DNA from: Candidatus Marsarchaeota G1 archaeon BE_D
GTDB taxonomy: Archaea > Thermoproteota > Thermoprotei_A > Marsarchaeales > Marsarchaeaceae
NCBI GenBank assembly: GCA_003019595.1
Contig: NEXD01000001.1
Span: 1 to 64,000, forward strand
Direction: 5' to 3'
DNA length: 64,000 bases
The notes beneath the pieces are model-generated. The model saw only the letters and a list, made by a program, of their open reading frames with translations. It had not been told where the DNA came from and made no database searches. Made by a program: the position numbers and the translations under genes. Within the stretch, counting starts at the first letter, position 1, and each line of letters starts with the position of its first letter. This document shows positions 40,671-50,257 of the stretch, piece after piece.

Positions 40671-42156
40671 ATTTTATCTGCACCTCTTCTTTTAACAACA
40701 AAGAATCTAAGTTTTGCGAAAACAGTTCTCGAATGTCTGAAAGGTTATAATATACCATCGCAAATCGAGTAATTCCAATCCCCCATGCTAAAACAGGAAC
40801 CTTTATTCCCAGCGGTAGCGTTACTTCTGGTCTGAAAATTCCACCTGGTGCTGCTTCAATCCATCCCAATTTATCATGATAAATATAAGCTTCTACGCTT
40901 GGTTCGGTGAACGGAAAATAACCTGGTTTAAATCTAATTTTTTCCACGCCGAGACTTTTTGAAAAGGCTTCAAGAATTCCAAACAAATTTTTCAAATTAA
41001 GCCCCTCCCCTCCAATTATTCCCTCACACTGATGAAACTCTGGTAGATGTGTTGCGTCAATGGCATCGCGTCTAAAGTTACGATCGATTGTAAAATATTT
41101 AAATTCATTGTGTACACCTTGCGCTAATTTTCTAATAGACACTGCAGTTGTGTGCGATCTTAAGATTAATGTGCAAGCATTGCTCATTTCCCATTTGTTT
41201 CTCCATCCTAAAGAACCAGTTTTCCATCCATTTAAATGGGTTTTCATAACATTTTCAGCTATTTCTGGCGGTATAGAAGGGTCTAAAATTAAATCTTTAT
41301 TTGATATGTTAAATTTGTCTTGCACCTCTCTCGCAGGGTGATCTTGCGGGACAAACAATGCGTCAAAATTCCAAAATTCGTATTCGACATATGGCCCAAA
41401 CATCTCTTCAAAACCCATGGAAATCAAAATCTCTTTTACTATTTCTAAAAATTCAATATAAAAATGCTTTTTCCCCCTTTGATAAAAGGGTTCTTTAGAA
41501 AAAGAAAGCGGAATTGTTGGGAGATCAAGATTTTTATAATTACCAGTTACCAACATTTCATGTGTAAGCACAGGTTGTCCAATTACAATTTGTCTGATAT
41601 CAACAGAATCATTAGGAACAACTTCAATTTTAGTTTCTGTTTTGTATTGAACAATCTGTCTTTCTTTTAAAATTAAAAAATCAGATTGCTTTTCTGGTGT
41701 AATAAACATTTCTTTTTTCTTTTTTAATTCAAAAAATGTATTAGAAAGTGTATCTTTATGATCACCAACAACTAGAAATTTTTTCCCATTTTCGGTAATG
41801 ATCTTGAAAAGTCCCCTTCTTAATCCCCATGCAATTCCAGCATTAAAGTCTTCCTCTTTCATTTGTATTAATCCCTTAATTTCATCTATGGAGACCTTTC
41901 TAGAAAGACTTTCATAGATAAGATCTTCAGGTAGTTGAGTAAGATCTTCACCTCTTCTTGTTAAAACAGCTTTTTGAACTTCGACTTTAAAGCTTTTAAT
42001 TAAACCTTTTTTTTCAAGAGAGTCTAAAATAGAAGCAACAAATGATTTTGGACGATCGAAAGCATTACATAATTCTTCATGAGATGTGCGACCCTTCGCC
42101 AAAATAAAATCAAAAATCTTTTTCTCAATCTCTGTTAGATATATTACCATTGACAT
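40651..42156 (-). CDS. pheS: Phenylalanyl-tRNA synthetase alpha subunit
   Basis: A 501-aa protein. The N-terminal ~150 residues hold winged-helix DNA/RNA-binding domains typical of archaeal/eukaryotic PheS. The catalytic class II core has motif 2 FRRDAIDATHLPEFHQCEG and motif 3 GIGITRFAMVYY. It overlaps the upstream PPAT gene by 13 bp and pheT downstream. Confidence 0.96.
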   Translation of the reverse strand: MSMVIYLTEIEKKIFDFILAKGRTSHEELCNAFDRPKSFVASILDSLEKKGLIKSFKVEVQKAVLTRRGEDLTQLPEDLIYESLSRKVSIDEIKGLIQMKEEDFNAGIAWGLRRGLFKIITENGKKFLVVGDHKDTLSNTFFELKKKKEMFITPEKQSDFLILKERQIVQYKTETKIEVVPNDSVDIRQIVIGQPVLTHEMLVTGNYKNLDLPTIPLSFSKEPFYQRGKKHFYIEFLEIVKEILISMGFEEMFGPYVEYEFWNFDALFVPQDHPAREVQDKFNISNKDLILDPSIPPEIAENVMKTHLNGWKTGSLGWRNKWEMSNACTLILRSHTTAVSIRKLAQGVHNEFKYFTIDRNFRRDAIDATHLPEFHQCEGIIGGEGLNLKNLFGILEAFSKSLGVEKIRFKPGYFPFTEPSVEAYIYHDKLGWIEAAPGGIFRPEVTLPLGIKVPVLAWGIGITRFAMVYYNLSDIRELFSQNLDSLLLKEEVQIKFAHNKG

Positions 42157-42614
42157 TCACCAACATAATGATTTAGTGGTTCACCATCAATATTTATTTC
42201 ACCGTTTAATATACGTGTCGTAGAAATTGGCCTCCCGTCAAACGCTCTAACGGTTTCAACAACTATTATTGTAACTGGTGAAAAGCCCTTTGAAATTCTT
42301 ATTTTATTAATTTCACACGCATATGGTAAATTTTCTTCACTGGTTATAAGATAAGAATAATCTTTTTCGAAAATTACGGGACCATAATGATCTTTTAAAG
42401 GAAAAATTTCAGGTTCGATATTAAAATTAGTGATAAAGAATTTTTTTACATTATAGCTCCTTATCTCAAAGCTTGGTACTGGATGGTATTTTTCAACTAA
42501 TGGAAATAATGTAACACCAACCGTAACGTTTGTGTTTCTTTTTACACACTCATAGAATAACTTAGTGTGTCCTTTGTGTATTATTGCAAAAGTTCCACCT
42601 GTTGCAGATTTCAT
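42144..42614 (-). CDS. coaD: Pantetheine-phosphate adenylyltransferase, archaeal type
   Basis: About 156 aa from the ATG at 42614 (MKSATGGTFAIIHKGH); the track start at 42632 would touch the tRNA-Arg gene. GGTF and HKGH are the nucleotidyltransferase motifs and ISTTRIL the C-terminal one. It makes dephospho-CoA from 4'-phosphopantetheine and ATP. It is directly upstream of pheS, with overlap. Confidence 0.92.
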   Translation of the reverse strand: MKSATGGTFAIIHKGHTKLFYECVKRNTNVTVGVTLFPLVEKYHPVPSFEIRSYNVKKFFITNFNIEPEIFPLKDHYGPVIFEKDYSYLITSEENLPYACEINKIRISKGFSPVTIIVVETVRAFDGRPISTTRILNGEINIDGEPLNHYVGECQW

Positions 42615-42631
42615 GATTATTAAGACCCCCA

Positions 42632-42706
42632 CGGGCCCGGAGGGATTTGAACCCTCGACCTACGGCTCCGGAGACCGCCGCTCTGTCCATGCTGAGCTAC
42701 GGGCCC
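42632..42706 (-). tRNA. tRNA-Arg(CCG)
   Basis: Acceptor GGGCCCG pairs with CGGGCCC; D-arm TAGCTCAGCATGGACAGAGC; anticodon loop CTCCGGA with stem GCGGT/GCCGT; T-arm GGGTTCAAATCCC; discriminator G. No intron. It ends 17 bp before the coaD start codon on the same strand. Confidence 0.94.
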
Positions 42707-42974
42707 TATACACAAACGATTTAAGCATGAATTTAATCTTATGCTAACCCTTTATTAGTGGTTTGGACAGAATAAGTTACATTTAGTTGAGTAAAACAAC
42801 ATCACATATAGGATGGATGTATTTGTATTCACTTTGCTATAATAACAACCCTCCCCATATACGAAGTCATTGTAGAATTTCTGATAGCGTTTTAAAACTT
42901 CCGCTCTTGGTTTACACATTCATCGCCAATCTGGACAATTAACTTTAAATCAACATAATAAATAAAACCTTTAA

Positions 42975-43058
42975 GCGGGGTTGTCCGAGCCTGGTCAAAG
43001 GAGGCGGACTCAGGCTCCGTCGCGTAGAGCTGCGTGGGTTCAAATCCCACACCCCGCA
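42975..43058 (+). tRNA. tRNA-Leu(CAG)
   Basis: Acceptor GCGGGGT-type pairing GCGGGG/CCCCGC; anticodon loop CTCAGGC; long variable arm CGTCGCGTAGAGCTGCG; T-arm GGGTTCAAATCCC. Class II tRNA without intron. An AATAAATAAAACC stretch about 26 bp upstream serves as TATA element. Confidence 0.93.
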
Positions 43059-43448
43059 TACGACAGAGTTGTTATCTTGCGATTATGCATGCATTACAGT
43101 GACGGACCAAACACTCAGTATATTTTCACCGCGTTATAATCCAAAAACCAAGAACTCATTTTTGGGATTTTCAATTAGTTACACATCTTTGATTGTATTT
43201 GTAAGTAAGTTTTAATAAAAGGTTGTGTGAATATCAGTTTTTCATACTTGATTGTTATACTTGCTCGATTTTAATTCAGCATAATCTTAATAAAGTGCAA
43301 ATTTCTTGTTAATGCAAAAGCTAATTCATAACAACGTTCAAATCAGATAATTATTGATCGTCCATCTTTAGTTTGTATCCAACGAAAGTCTATAAAACTA
43401 TGTATTACATATTATTTTGATAATGTATTAATCTTTATCGCTTAATAG
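43059..43448. other. AT-rich intergenic region, nothing recognised
   Basis: It lies downstream of both tRNA-Leu and the UPF0148 gene. Runs of T occur after the tRNA. No ORF, repeat or GC-rich RNA was found. Confidence 0.4.
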
Positions 43449-43799
43449 TTAAGCTTTCTTAAGTTCTCTAACCTTTTTAATTATGTCTAACAAAAGCAAA
43501 ACGTTTTGTAGCTCAATATTCATTGATGCTGGCGTGCTACCCTTAAGCCGATTTATTGATTGCTCTATTAAAAACGAAGCAACGTTTTCAAGATTGCTCA
43601 GTGTTGATGGTAGAGAGGCTTTTTCAATAATATCGCTTTCATTTGAAACTATTACAACTTTTTTTTCACAATTAACACAATATAAATCTCCTGATTTTAA
43701 TTGAACTAATGGTGAGGAACAGGCAGGACACGCTTCTTGTCTAAGTTTAGCCCCTTCCATTAGCATTCTCGCAATTTTTTTGCTTATTTGCGATGACAT
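43449..43799 (-). CDS. UPF0148 (Sjogren's/scleroderma autoantigen 1-like) zinc-ribbon protein
   Basis: A 116-aa protein: N-terminal helix MARMLMEGAK-like segment (ARMLMEGAKLRQEACPACSSPL) and a zinc ribbon CPAC/CVNC around residues 23-43, followed by a long helical C-terminus. It matches the conserved archaeal/eukaryotic autoantigen 1 family. Function unknown; zinc-ribbon suggests nucleic-acid or protein contacts. It diverges from UPF0147. Confidence 0.85.
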   Translation of the reverse strand: MSSQISKKIARMLMEGAKLRQEACPACSSPLVQLKSGDLYCVNCEKKVVIVSNESDIIEKASLPSTLSNLENVASFLIEQSINRLKGSTPASMNIELQNVLLLLDIIKKVRELKKA

Positions 43800-43851
43800 G
43801 ACTAAACTTTCTAACCAAAAGTATATATTTCTATCTTATTCATAAAGAAGT

Positions 43852-43857
43852 GGAGGT
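43852..43857 (+). promoter_or_regulatory. Strong Shine-Dalgarno site of UPF0147
   Basis: GGAGGT stands 8 bases before the ATG at 43866 and is complementary to the 16S 3' end (ACCTCC). Clear SD sites are rare here, so it fixes this start against the second ATG four codons later. Confidence 0.8.
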
Positions 43858-43865
43858 CGGTAAGT

Positions 43866-44135
43866 ATGACTCTCAAAATGACTAATGAGGAAAAAATTAA
43901 ACAAGCTTTAATAATACTACAGCAAATATCCGATGATAATACTATTCCAAGAAATATAAGAAAGACGGCCCAAGAAGCATCGAAAATACTGCAATCAAAA
44001 AATCTTACAGCGGGCGTTAGAGCTGCAAACGCCATAAGTCTTGTTGACCAGATTTCCCAAGATCCTAATATGCCTCCCCATACTAGGGTTCAGTTATGGC
44101 AAGTGGTAAGCACATTAGAAACAGTTAAAGATTAA
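43866..44135 (+). CDS. UPF0147 family protein
   Basis: An 89-aa helical protein with ALIILQQISDDNTIPRNIRKT and NAISLVDQISQDPNMPPHTR, the two halves of the UPF0147 pattern. Conserved in archaea with no assigned function. Single gene with a good SD site; convergent with tmk. Confidence 0.88.
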   Translation: MTLKMTNEEKIKQALIILQQISDDNTIPRNIRKTAQEASKILQSKNLTAGVRAANAISLVDQISQDPNMPPHTRVQLWQVVSTLETVKD

Positions 44136-44210
44136 CTTATTTTTTAATATCAGAAACATAAGGTAGAAGACGTTTAACTATTCTTTTTAAGTTGTTGTAG
44201 CACATTTAGC

Positions 44211-44798
44211 TTATTTACAATTAATACCCAATTTTTTCTTAACAACATCAAAAATTTTTTTCGCTAATACTTCACTTTTTTCTGTTGCGTCAAATACAAT
44301 CATATTGTATTTGTTGGCAAGATACAAATATAGCTTTCTTACTTTGTTTAAGTACGAAAGGTTTTCAAATTTATCAAATTGTTTTAATCGGCTTAAACCT
44401 ATGGCAGGGTCTATATCAAGCAAAAACACTAGGTCTGGTTTGGGTGCAAAAGAATTAATAAATTCTATGTAGCTCAGCGGGACACCACAAGCACCTTGGT
44501 AAGCAAGTGAAGAATAAAAATATCTATCTAAAATGTAAATAAAATTTTTTTCTGTCAAATTAATATCCTTCAAATGTAAAGCACGGTCTGCAGCAAAAAG
44601 AAGGGCGTTGGATAGTGGAAGAGAAATTGAACCTTCTCTTAATATTTTTTGTTTTATCAACGTTCCTACTGGGCCATCAGTTGGTTCACTTGAAAGTTGA
44701 ACTTTTAAACCCAAACTTTTTAAATTTTCTGAAAGTAACTTTCCTTGAGTAGTTTTACCAGAACCATCGATACCTTCAAATACGATTAATGTGGCCAT
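44211..44798 (-). CDS. tmk: Thymidylate kinase
   Basis: A 195-aa P-loop kinase: FEGIDGSGKTTQ is the Walker A, LDRYFYSSLAYQGA the DR(Y/H) motif. It phosphorylates dTMP to dTDP. It diverges by 35 bp from an HD hydrolase, and a ThyX-type thymidylate synthase is at 60867, so the thymidylate route is represented twice in the window. Confidence 0.95.
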   Translation of the reverse strand: MATLIVFEGIDGSGKTTQGKLLSENLKSLGLKVQLSSEPTDGPVGTLIKQKILREGSISLPLSNALLFAADRALHLKDINLTEKNFIYILDRYFYSSLAYQGACGVPLSYIEFINSFAPKPDLVFLLDIDPAIGLSRLKQFDKFENLSYLNKVRKLYLYLANKYNMIVFDATEKSEVLAKKIFDVVKKKLGINCK

Positions 44799-44833
44799 AA
44801 CAAATTTTTAACTGTAATATATATTAATGTATT

Positions 44834-46129
44834 GTGAACAAAAAATTTTATAGTGAAATTATGGACCCTATTCATGGATACATTTCATTTACTGAGATTG
44901 AGAGAAAAATCATTGATACAGAAACTTTTCAAAGACTTCATCGTTTAAAACAGTTAGGAATGGCTTTCGTAGTTTATCCAGGAGGTATACACACTCGTTT
45001 TAGTCATTCGATTGGTGCCATGCATTTGGCAGGTTTATCTGCCCAAAAACTTATTGAAGATGGCATTTTAGGAGAGGACGCTTGGCAAATTGCCAGACTA
45101 GGTGCGCTTCTACATGATATAGGACATGGTCCATTTTCGCACTCTTCTGAAAACACACTAAAAAAGAAAACGGGATTAACACATGAGGATATGACAAGCA
45201 AATTAATTTTAGAAACTGAAATAGGCGACAAATTGGAAGAAGAAGGTTACGATAAAAACTTGATGTCTAAATTAGCAATTGGTCAAGCAGATTATAAAGG
45301 CAGCAAAGTTATTAGTAAAATTATAGCTGGTCAAGTCGACGTTGACAAACTAGATTTTTTAAATAGAGACGCTCATTTTACTGGCGTTCCTTACGGAAAG
45401 GTCGATCACCGAAGATTAATAGAAGGGCTTCAAGTTTATTCAAATGATTTAGTAATAAACTATAACGCTTTGTATGCACTAGAACAGTTTATCATAGCGC
45501 GCTATGAAATGTTTAAAGCGGTTTATTATCATCGCACAGTAAGAGCGGCAGAAACTATGTTTGACAAAATTTTAGGCTCTTTTTCAGATGAATTAGGAAT
45601 AAGTGATAAAATTTCGTCGCAAGAATACCTTGGATTAGATGATGGTTATGTTTGGAGCAAATTACGACAACTGTGCAAAACGGAATTTAAAGAAAAAGAA
45701 AAAAAGAAATCTCAGCAACTGTTTAATATGTTGCAGAAAAGAGAACTCTTAAAAAGCTGTTATGAAATTTTGCGCCATGAAACGGACCCGTCTGGAAGGA
45801 TCATGGAAAATGAAAAAGTTGTTTTCGCGATTATTGAAAGCATAGCGACTGAGGCTGGGGTAGATGTCGAAGATGTTTTTATTGATTCACCAGCATTGCC
45901 AACAATACCATTGGGCACCTTTGGCGATAAAACTTTTGATGTTAAAATATTTGATGAAAAAAACAAAAAATTGTTAAGTCTAGCAAAAATTTCACCAATT
46001 GGTGAAGCATTAACCCGTTATATGGAAGTAATAAGGGTGTACACTCTGCCTAAACACAGAGAAGCTGTTTCGTTAGCCGCGACAAAAGTTTTCAAACGAG
46101 AATTTCTTTCTGAAAAGGTGTCGTATTAA
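44834..46129 (+). CDS. HD-domain phosphohydrolase, SAMHD1/dGTPase-like
   Basis: A 431-aa protein. HSIGAMHLA supplies the first His; LLHDIGHGPFSHSSE is the HD motif with the characteristic GHGPFSH; a further Asp is at VDKLDFLNRDAHF. Family members hydrolyse dNTPs or other nucleotides. Start is GTG. Next to tmk, a role in nucleotide balance is plausible but inferred. The XPD-like gene follows after 21 bp. Confidence 0.88.
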   Translation: MNKKFYSEIMDPIHGYISFTEIERKIIDTETFQRLHRLKQLGMAFVVYPGGIHTRFSHSIGAMHLAGLSAQKLIEDGILGEDAWQIARLGALLHDIGHGPFSHSSENTLKKKTGLTHEDMTSKLILETEIGDKLEEEGYDKNLMSKLAIGQADYKGSKVISKIIAGQVDVDKLDFLNRDAHFTGVPYGKVDHRRLIEGLQVYSNDLVINYNALYALEQFIIARYEMFKAVYYHRTVRAAETMFDKILGSFSDELGISDKISSQEYLGLDDGYVWSKLRQLCKTEFKEKEKKKSQQLFNMLQKRELLKSCYEILRHETDPSGRIMENEKVVFAIIESIATEAGVDVEDVFIDSPALPTIPLGTFGDKTFDVKIFDEKNKKLLSLAKISPIGEALTRYMEVIRVYTLPKHREAVSLAATKVFKREFLSEKVSY

Positions 46130-46150
46130 GTTTTTATAAATAATAACTAC

Positions 46151-47827
46151 GTGGAACAAACGGAACAATTATTAAAAGAGGCGCTATCGACCTTTGCGTA
46201 TTTTCCTACTGAAATACAAAAAAGAATTCTAGAGATAATTTTTTTGACGCAAAAACGAAAGATTTTTTCACTCATAGAAGCGGCGAATGGTTTAGGAAAA
46301 ACGACTTGTATTGCCGTAGCTGCAAAAGTACTAAGCGATCATGGTATTAAGTCAGCGATCTTTTGTTCCACTTACTCACAGATTGCAAGAGTGATCTCAG
46401 AAATAAGAAAGTTAGCCGAAAAACAAAAAGTGATTACAATAGGTAGTAGAAGCGCATTTTGTTGTGCTGATGGTATTAGCCAACCAAAAGCGATATGCAC
46501 AATCAGCAAACTAAGGGGAACTTGTGTTTTTGGAAAACCAACGATGGATCATTCAAAATGGCTTCTTACCAAAGAAGAAGCAATAGAATACTACGCCTCA
46601 AAAGGAGTTTGCGCATACGAAGCTAGTTGGAAAAGTATTAAAGAAGCAGATATTATCGTTTGCCCCCAAGCTTATCTATTATATGAAGAACCTTGGTTCA
46701 AAATTTCTCAATATTTACCACGAAGTTTTGTGTTTGTCGATGAGTGTCATAATTTGATTAACAAAGGTGTAAATTGTTTTTCTTTTGAATTAAGATTTAC
46801 TTCAAAAGTTGGTATCGTCTTTGAAAGAATTTTAAGAAGTAAAAGAATTTGGTCAAAAAAAGCATTACTAGAAAAGTTCACGAAAATTTGTGACCCCTTT
46901 TCAGCGTTTGAGAAAGAGGCAGAAGAACAAATAATTATGAAAAATGTAAAGTATTTAAACGCTCTTGTTGAAGACTACGAAAAAATAAAGTTGCTATCAA
47001 ATGAATTTTATGAAAAATTATATATAAGAAATAACATTTGTGAAGGTTTTGTTGGAATACCTGAAGATAAACTTTCAGATAGATTCGTTTTCTTTGAATC
47101 GGGAATATTCGTATCTGCAACACCAGGTTCTCTAGAAGCATACGAAGTAATCGTGAGAAATCGCCCCCTTTTTGTAGAAATTTTGCCAAGTCCTTATACA
47201 AAAAAAGATCTTAGCGTTCTATTAATCGATGATTTCACAACTCGATATATAGAAAGAAAGGATAAAGACTATTACGAAGTTGCTAATAGAGTTGAGAAGA
47301 TTTTTGCAGCATCGCCAGGAAGAAATATAGCAGTATATTTTCCTTCATACGAGTATCTATATAAGACTCTTGATGAGCTTTTGATGATTGATCCTTATTG
47401 GCGCTTAACTAATGATCAAACTACCTACATTCTTCTAAAAGATCAAGTAAGACTAATTTTTGACGTGCAAGGAGGTAAAAGCGCTGAAGGGCACGAATAT
47501 ACAGGAGGTGTGGATATAGTATTGGTTGTGGGTTTGGGTTTACCCTTTCCTAAGCCTTTCTTAACAAAACGCGTAAATAAATACAGACGATTTTACCACA
47601 AAAATAGCGAGATACCAGCTTATATAAGTTGGAGCGTTCAAAAAGCTGTCCAGGCAGTAGGTAGGTCTGTCCGCGGACCAAATGACAGAGGAATTGGCTT
47701 ACTTATGGATAAAAGATTTTGTAGAAGAGATGTCATTCAAACCATGCCAAAGTGGTTTAGAAAATGTATTGTGAAAAGAGTTGATTTTAATAATGCTTTA
47801 GAATATGTTAGAAGGTTTTGGTTATAA
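46151..47827 (+). CDS. XPD/Rad3-like superfamily 2 helicase with Fe-S cysteines
   Basis: A 558-aa protein. Walker A is ANGLGKTTCIA (residues ~45-55) and the DExH box is FVDECHNL. Cysteines in AFCCADG, AICTISKLRGTCVFG and GVCAYE are placed as in the Fe-S domain of XPD. Motif VI is QAVGRSVRGPNDRG. XPD helicases unwind DNA 5'-3' in repair. Sequence around Q- and VI-motifs is divergent, so it may be a paralogue rather than canonical XPD. GTG start; the stop overlaps the start of the ATPase gene (TAATG). Confidence 0.82.
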   Translation: MEQTEQLLKEALSTFAYFPTEIQKRILEIIFLTQKRKIFSLIEAANGLGKTTCIAVAAKVLSDHGIKSAIFCSTYSQIARVISEIRKLAEKQKVITIGSRSAFCCADGISQPKAICTISKLRGTCVFGKPTMDHSKWLLTKEEAIEYYASKGVCAYEASWKSIKEADIIVCPQAYLLYEEPWFKISQYLPRSFVFVDECHNLINKGVNCFSFELRFTSKVGIVFERILRSKRIWSKKALLEKFTKICDPFSAFEKEAEEQIIMKNVKYLNALVEDYEKIKLLSNEFYEKLYIRNNICEGFVGIPEDKLSDRFVFFESGIFVSATPGSLEAYEVIVRNRPLFVEILPSPYTKKDLSVLLIDDFTTRYIERKDKDYYEVANRVEKIFAASPGRNIAVYFPSYEYLYKTLDELLMIDPYWRLTNDQTTYILLKDQVRLIFDVQGGKSAEGHEYTGGVDIVLVVGLGLPFPKPFLTKRVNKYRRFYHKNSEIPAYISWSVQKAVQAVGRSVRGPNDRGIGLLMDKRFCRRDVIQTMPKWFRKCIVKRVDFNNALEYVRRFWL

Positions 47828-48495
47828 TGCAAGATTTTAACATGCTTGACCCATTTAGGCAATTGCACTTTGGATCAATAGATTCAGGGAAAATTTGTCT
47901 TGTTTATGGTAGTAAATCTTCAGGAAAAACTCTTTTTGCGTTATTAGCATCTTTACTCTTTTCTCTAAAGGGTCAAAGAGTATTGTTTTTATCAGGAACT
48001 AGACAAATACCTATTTTCAAGTTTTTCCAATTAGTAAAAGCGTACCGCATAAAATTCGAAAACTTATGTAACATTTTTTTTATTAGATTTGCTTCAGACA
48101 CAAACGAAGCGCAAGTATTGCGTTTTGTAAAAGAAATGAAACCGAGCCTTTTGGTGTACGATAATTTTACAGATTTGTATATAAACTTTCTTTCAAAATA
48201 TCCAAAATTGGCAATTCATTATAGGCGCATGCTTATAAATTTTCTTGCTGAAATAAGGCATCTAATCTTTTATGAAGATATTTCAGTTATACTTACACTT
48301 GGTGTTTCAGAGAATTATAGCAAAAAATCAATTGGTTATAATCCATTTAATTATTTTTCCGACTATCAACTATTATTAACTCGTTTAAGTCAGAAGAAAC
48401 ACCTCTATTTGGCTCGTCTTCCAGTAATGGAAAAAGAAGAGAGACGCTTTTATGTAATAAATGAAAAAGGTTTTAAGGTGAAAAGAGCTGAATGA
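47827..48495 (+). CDS. RecA/RadB-like P-loop ATPase
   Basis: About 222 aa from the ATG at 47827, which overlaps the helicase stop. Walker A is GSKSSGKTLFAL; the Walker B-like segment is SLLVYDNFTDLY. Size and layout fit RadB/KaiC-like RecA-fold proteins; the sequence is divergent and lacks an N-terminal HhH domain. The tight coupling to an XPD-like helicase suggests a joint role in DNA repair, which is inferred. Confidence 0.7.
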   Translation: MQDFNMLDPFRQLHFGSIDSGKICLVYGSKSSGKTLFALLASLLFSLKGQRVLFLSGTRQIPIFKFFQLVKAYRIKFENLCNIFFIRFASDTNEAQVLRFVKEMKPSLLVYDNFTDLYINFLSKYPKLAIHYRRMLINFLAEIRHLIFYEDISVILTLGVSENYSKKSIGYNPFNYFSDYQLLLTRLSQKKHLYLARLPVMEKEERRFYVINEKGFKVKRAE

Positions 48496-49039
48496 ACTTG
48501 TTGTTATCGTTTTTACGCTTTACTATTTACTTCCTGCAATGGTGGCTAATGCGACTCCTGTTCTTATAAAAAAAGGACACCCTCTAGACTCAGGTAAAAC
48601 TTTATCAGATGGCTTTAGATTATTCGGAGATGGAAAGACATTCGAGGGGTTTTTTGCAGGAAGCACGGCGGGTATTATCATTAGTGTACTTGAAGCTTTT
48701 TTGGCAACTAAAAGAATTGAAACATTAGTAATTGATAGTAGTCTGTCTATAGGTGCTTTGCTCGGCGATCTAGCTGGTGCTTTTATAAAAAGACGCTTGG
48801 GTTTCCCAAGGGGATCTCCAGCTCCTCTTTTAGATCAACTTGACTTTGTCTTGGGAGGGTATTTCTTGTCGAGTCTCATTAGTGTATTTTTGAATGGTAA
48901 TTTTGAGGTTTTTGGCGATTTATTACCAGCTAGCTTGCAATTACAAATTGTGACTACATCTTTGTATATTATTCCAATTATTCATTTGTTAACGAATAGA
49001 ATAGCGTATCGGCTTAAATTAAAAGGTTTCCCTTGGTAA
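48492..49039 (+). CDS. carS: CDP-archaeol synthase CarS, one frameshift near start
   Basis: Membrane enzyme of the CdsA-like DUF46 family that makes CDP-archaeol from CTP and unsaturated archaetidic acid. PxVANATPVL and DGFRLFGDGKTFEGF are the signatures; several TM helices follow. The track begins at 48539, losing the first helix. An ATG at 48492 makes an ATGA overlap with the upstream stop and reads MNLLLSF. One extra T in the T5 run (48510-48514) connects it to TLYYLLPAMVANATP. Confidence 0.9.
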
Positions 49040-49522
49040 AATTGAATTTTCAGATAAACGTTTAAATAATTTATCATTTTTATAGTGAAGATTAATAACA
49101 ACTTTTCCTTTTCTTTTCTTAAAATTGTCTCTCCAATCAGAATGAAAAATTCCTACGGCAATAGTTTGCTTTTCGGGTGATTTGACTAAAACCGAATTTA
49201 TCACACCTTCTTTTAGAAACGTTATACCAGGCGCCATTACATCTGCGCCATTCAAGATTTTTTCAACTGCTCCTTTATCAACTTCAATAATTGAGCATAA
49301 ACTTTCGTATTTCGATGCAACTGTTAGAAAGGGAACTACATTATTTGAAACTCTGACTATTATTGGAATTTTCTTGTCTAATAACAACACTGAAACTTCT
49401 TTGTCTATTTTAGCAATCCACAATGTATTACTTTTTTTATTAAAATTAAGTGGTTCTAAATAAACATTTAATCCTTCTATTTCACGCTTACTTGCTTGAT
49501 GCAGTATGAGATTCAATTTCAA
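49019..49522 (-). CDS. PUA-domain protein (archaeal MCT-1/Tma20-like)
   Basis: A 167-aa protein whose C-terminal half is a PUA domain: VDKGAVEKILNGADVMAPGI. The N-terminal half matches the pre-PUA domain of MCT-1/Tma20-like proteins (COG2016). Eukaryotic relatives recycle 40S subunits. It overlaps the 3' end of carS by 21 bp on the other strand. Confidence 0.88.
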   Translation of the reverse strand: MKLNLILHQASKREIEGLNVYLEPLNFNKKSNTLWIAKIDKEVSVLLLDKKIPIIVRVSNNVVPFLTVASKYESLCSIIEVDKGAVEKILNGADVMAPGITFLKEGVINSVLVKSPEKQTIAVGIFHSDWRDNFKKRKGKVVINLHYKNDKLFKRLSENSILPRETF

Positions 49523-49682
49523 ATAAATTTTACTTGGTCATATAATTGTCTTACTGATTTCTTAAACATTCAATATTGTGTACTTAAATGATGGGTTTTT
49601 TGACTTTCGCTAGTTCAAATTGTCGATTTATTCTTAAGACGTTTATCTGAAACCTTAAATTCTTTTTCAAAAATTCTAAAAT

Positions 49683-50252
49683 ATGCTAAATAGGTTTAAG
49701 CATGCATTTAACGCTCTGTTAACAAAAACTGTAAGCGTTTTCGCGAGGCTCGGTCTTACACCCAATTCTTTAACGATTATTGGATTTTTGCTTGCGCTTG
49801 TTTCTGCCTTTTTAATATTTCAAAAGCTGTATTATTTAGCAGCAATAATTTTCCTATTTAGCGCCCTTTTTGACGCGCTAGACGGCGCATTGGCACGATT
49901 AACAAACAGAGTTTCGAGATTTGGAGGAGTTTTGGACTCTGTTATAGATCGTTACGTTGATTCTATTCTTATTCTTTCAATTTGGTGGAACACTCATGTG
50001 CCGTTTTTAATTGCCTCACTGGCTTTAGTTGGTTCTTTGCTTACTAGTTATACAAGGGCTAGATTAGAATTGGAACAAATAGGTTCTTTAGCTAGCATTG
50101 GAATAGTTGAAAGACCTGAGCGAATTTTATTGCTTTTTATCGCGCTTTTATTTATTAGTTATGCAACATATATTTTTTTCATCTTAGCGATACTTTCGAA
50201 CATTACAGTAATTCAAAGACTTAACTATGGACGAAAAAAACTTTCAAAGTAA
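49683..50252 (+). CDS. CDP-alcohol phosphatidyltransferase (archaetidylinositol-phosphate synthase-like)
   Basis: A 189-aa membrane protein. DALDGALARLTNRVSRFGGVLDSVIDR is the CDP-alcohol phosphotransferase motif D(x)2DG(x)2AR(x)8G(x)3D(x)3D with about six TM helices. The size fits archaetidylinositol-phosphate synthase; other polar head groups are possible. With carS it represents ether-lipid head-group assembly, separated by the PUA gene. Confidence 0.85.
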   Translation: MLNRFKHAFNALLTKTVSVFARLGLTPNSLTIIGFLLALVSAFLIFQKLYYLAAIIFLFSALFDALDGALARLTNRVSRFGGVLDSVIDRYVDSILILSIWWNTHVPFLIASLALVGSLLTSYTRARLELEQIGSLASIGIVERPERILLLFIALLFISYATYIFFILAILSNITVIQRLNYGRKKLSK

Positions 50253-50257
50253 CTAAT

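Noticed and set aside
42565-42747. ORF of 60 aa on the plus strand (TGPEGFEPSTYGSG)
   Set aside because: The GPEGFEPST peptide is the well-known antisense translation of a tRNA, here tRNA-Arg.
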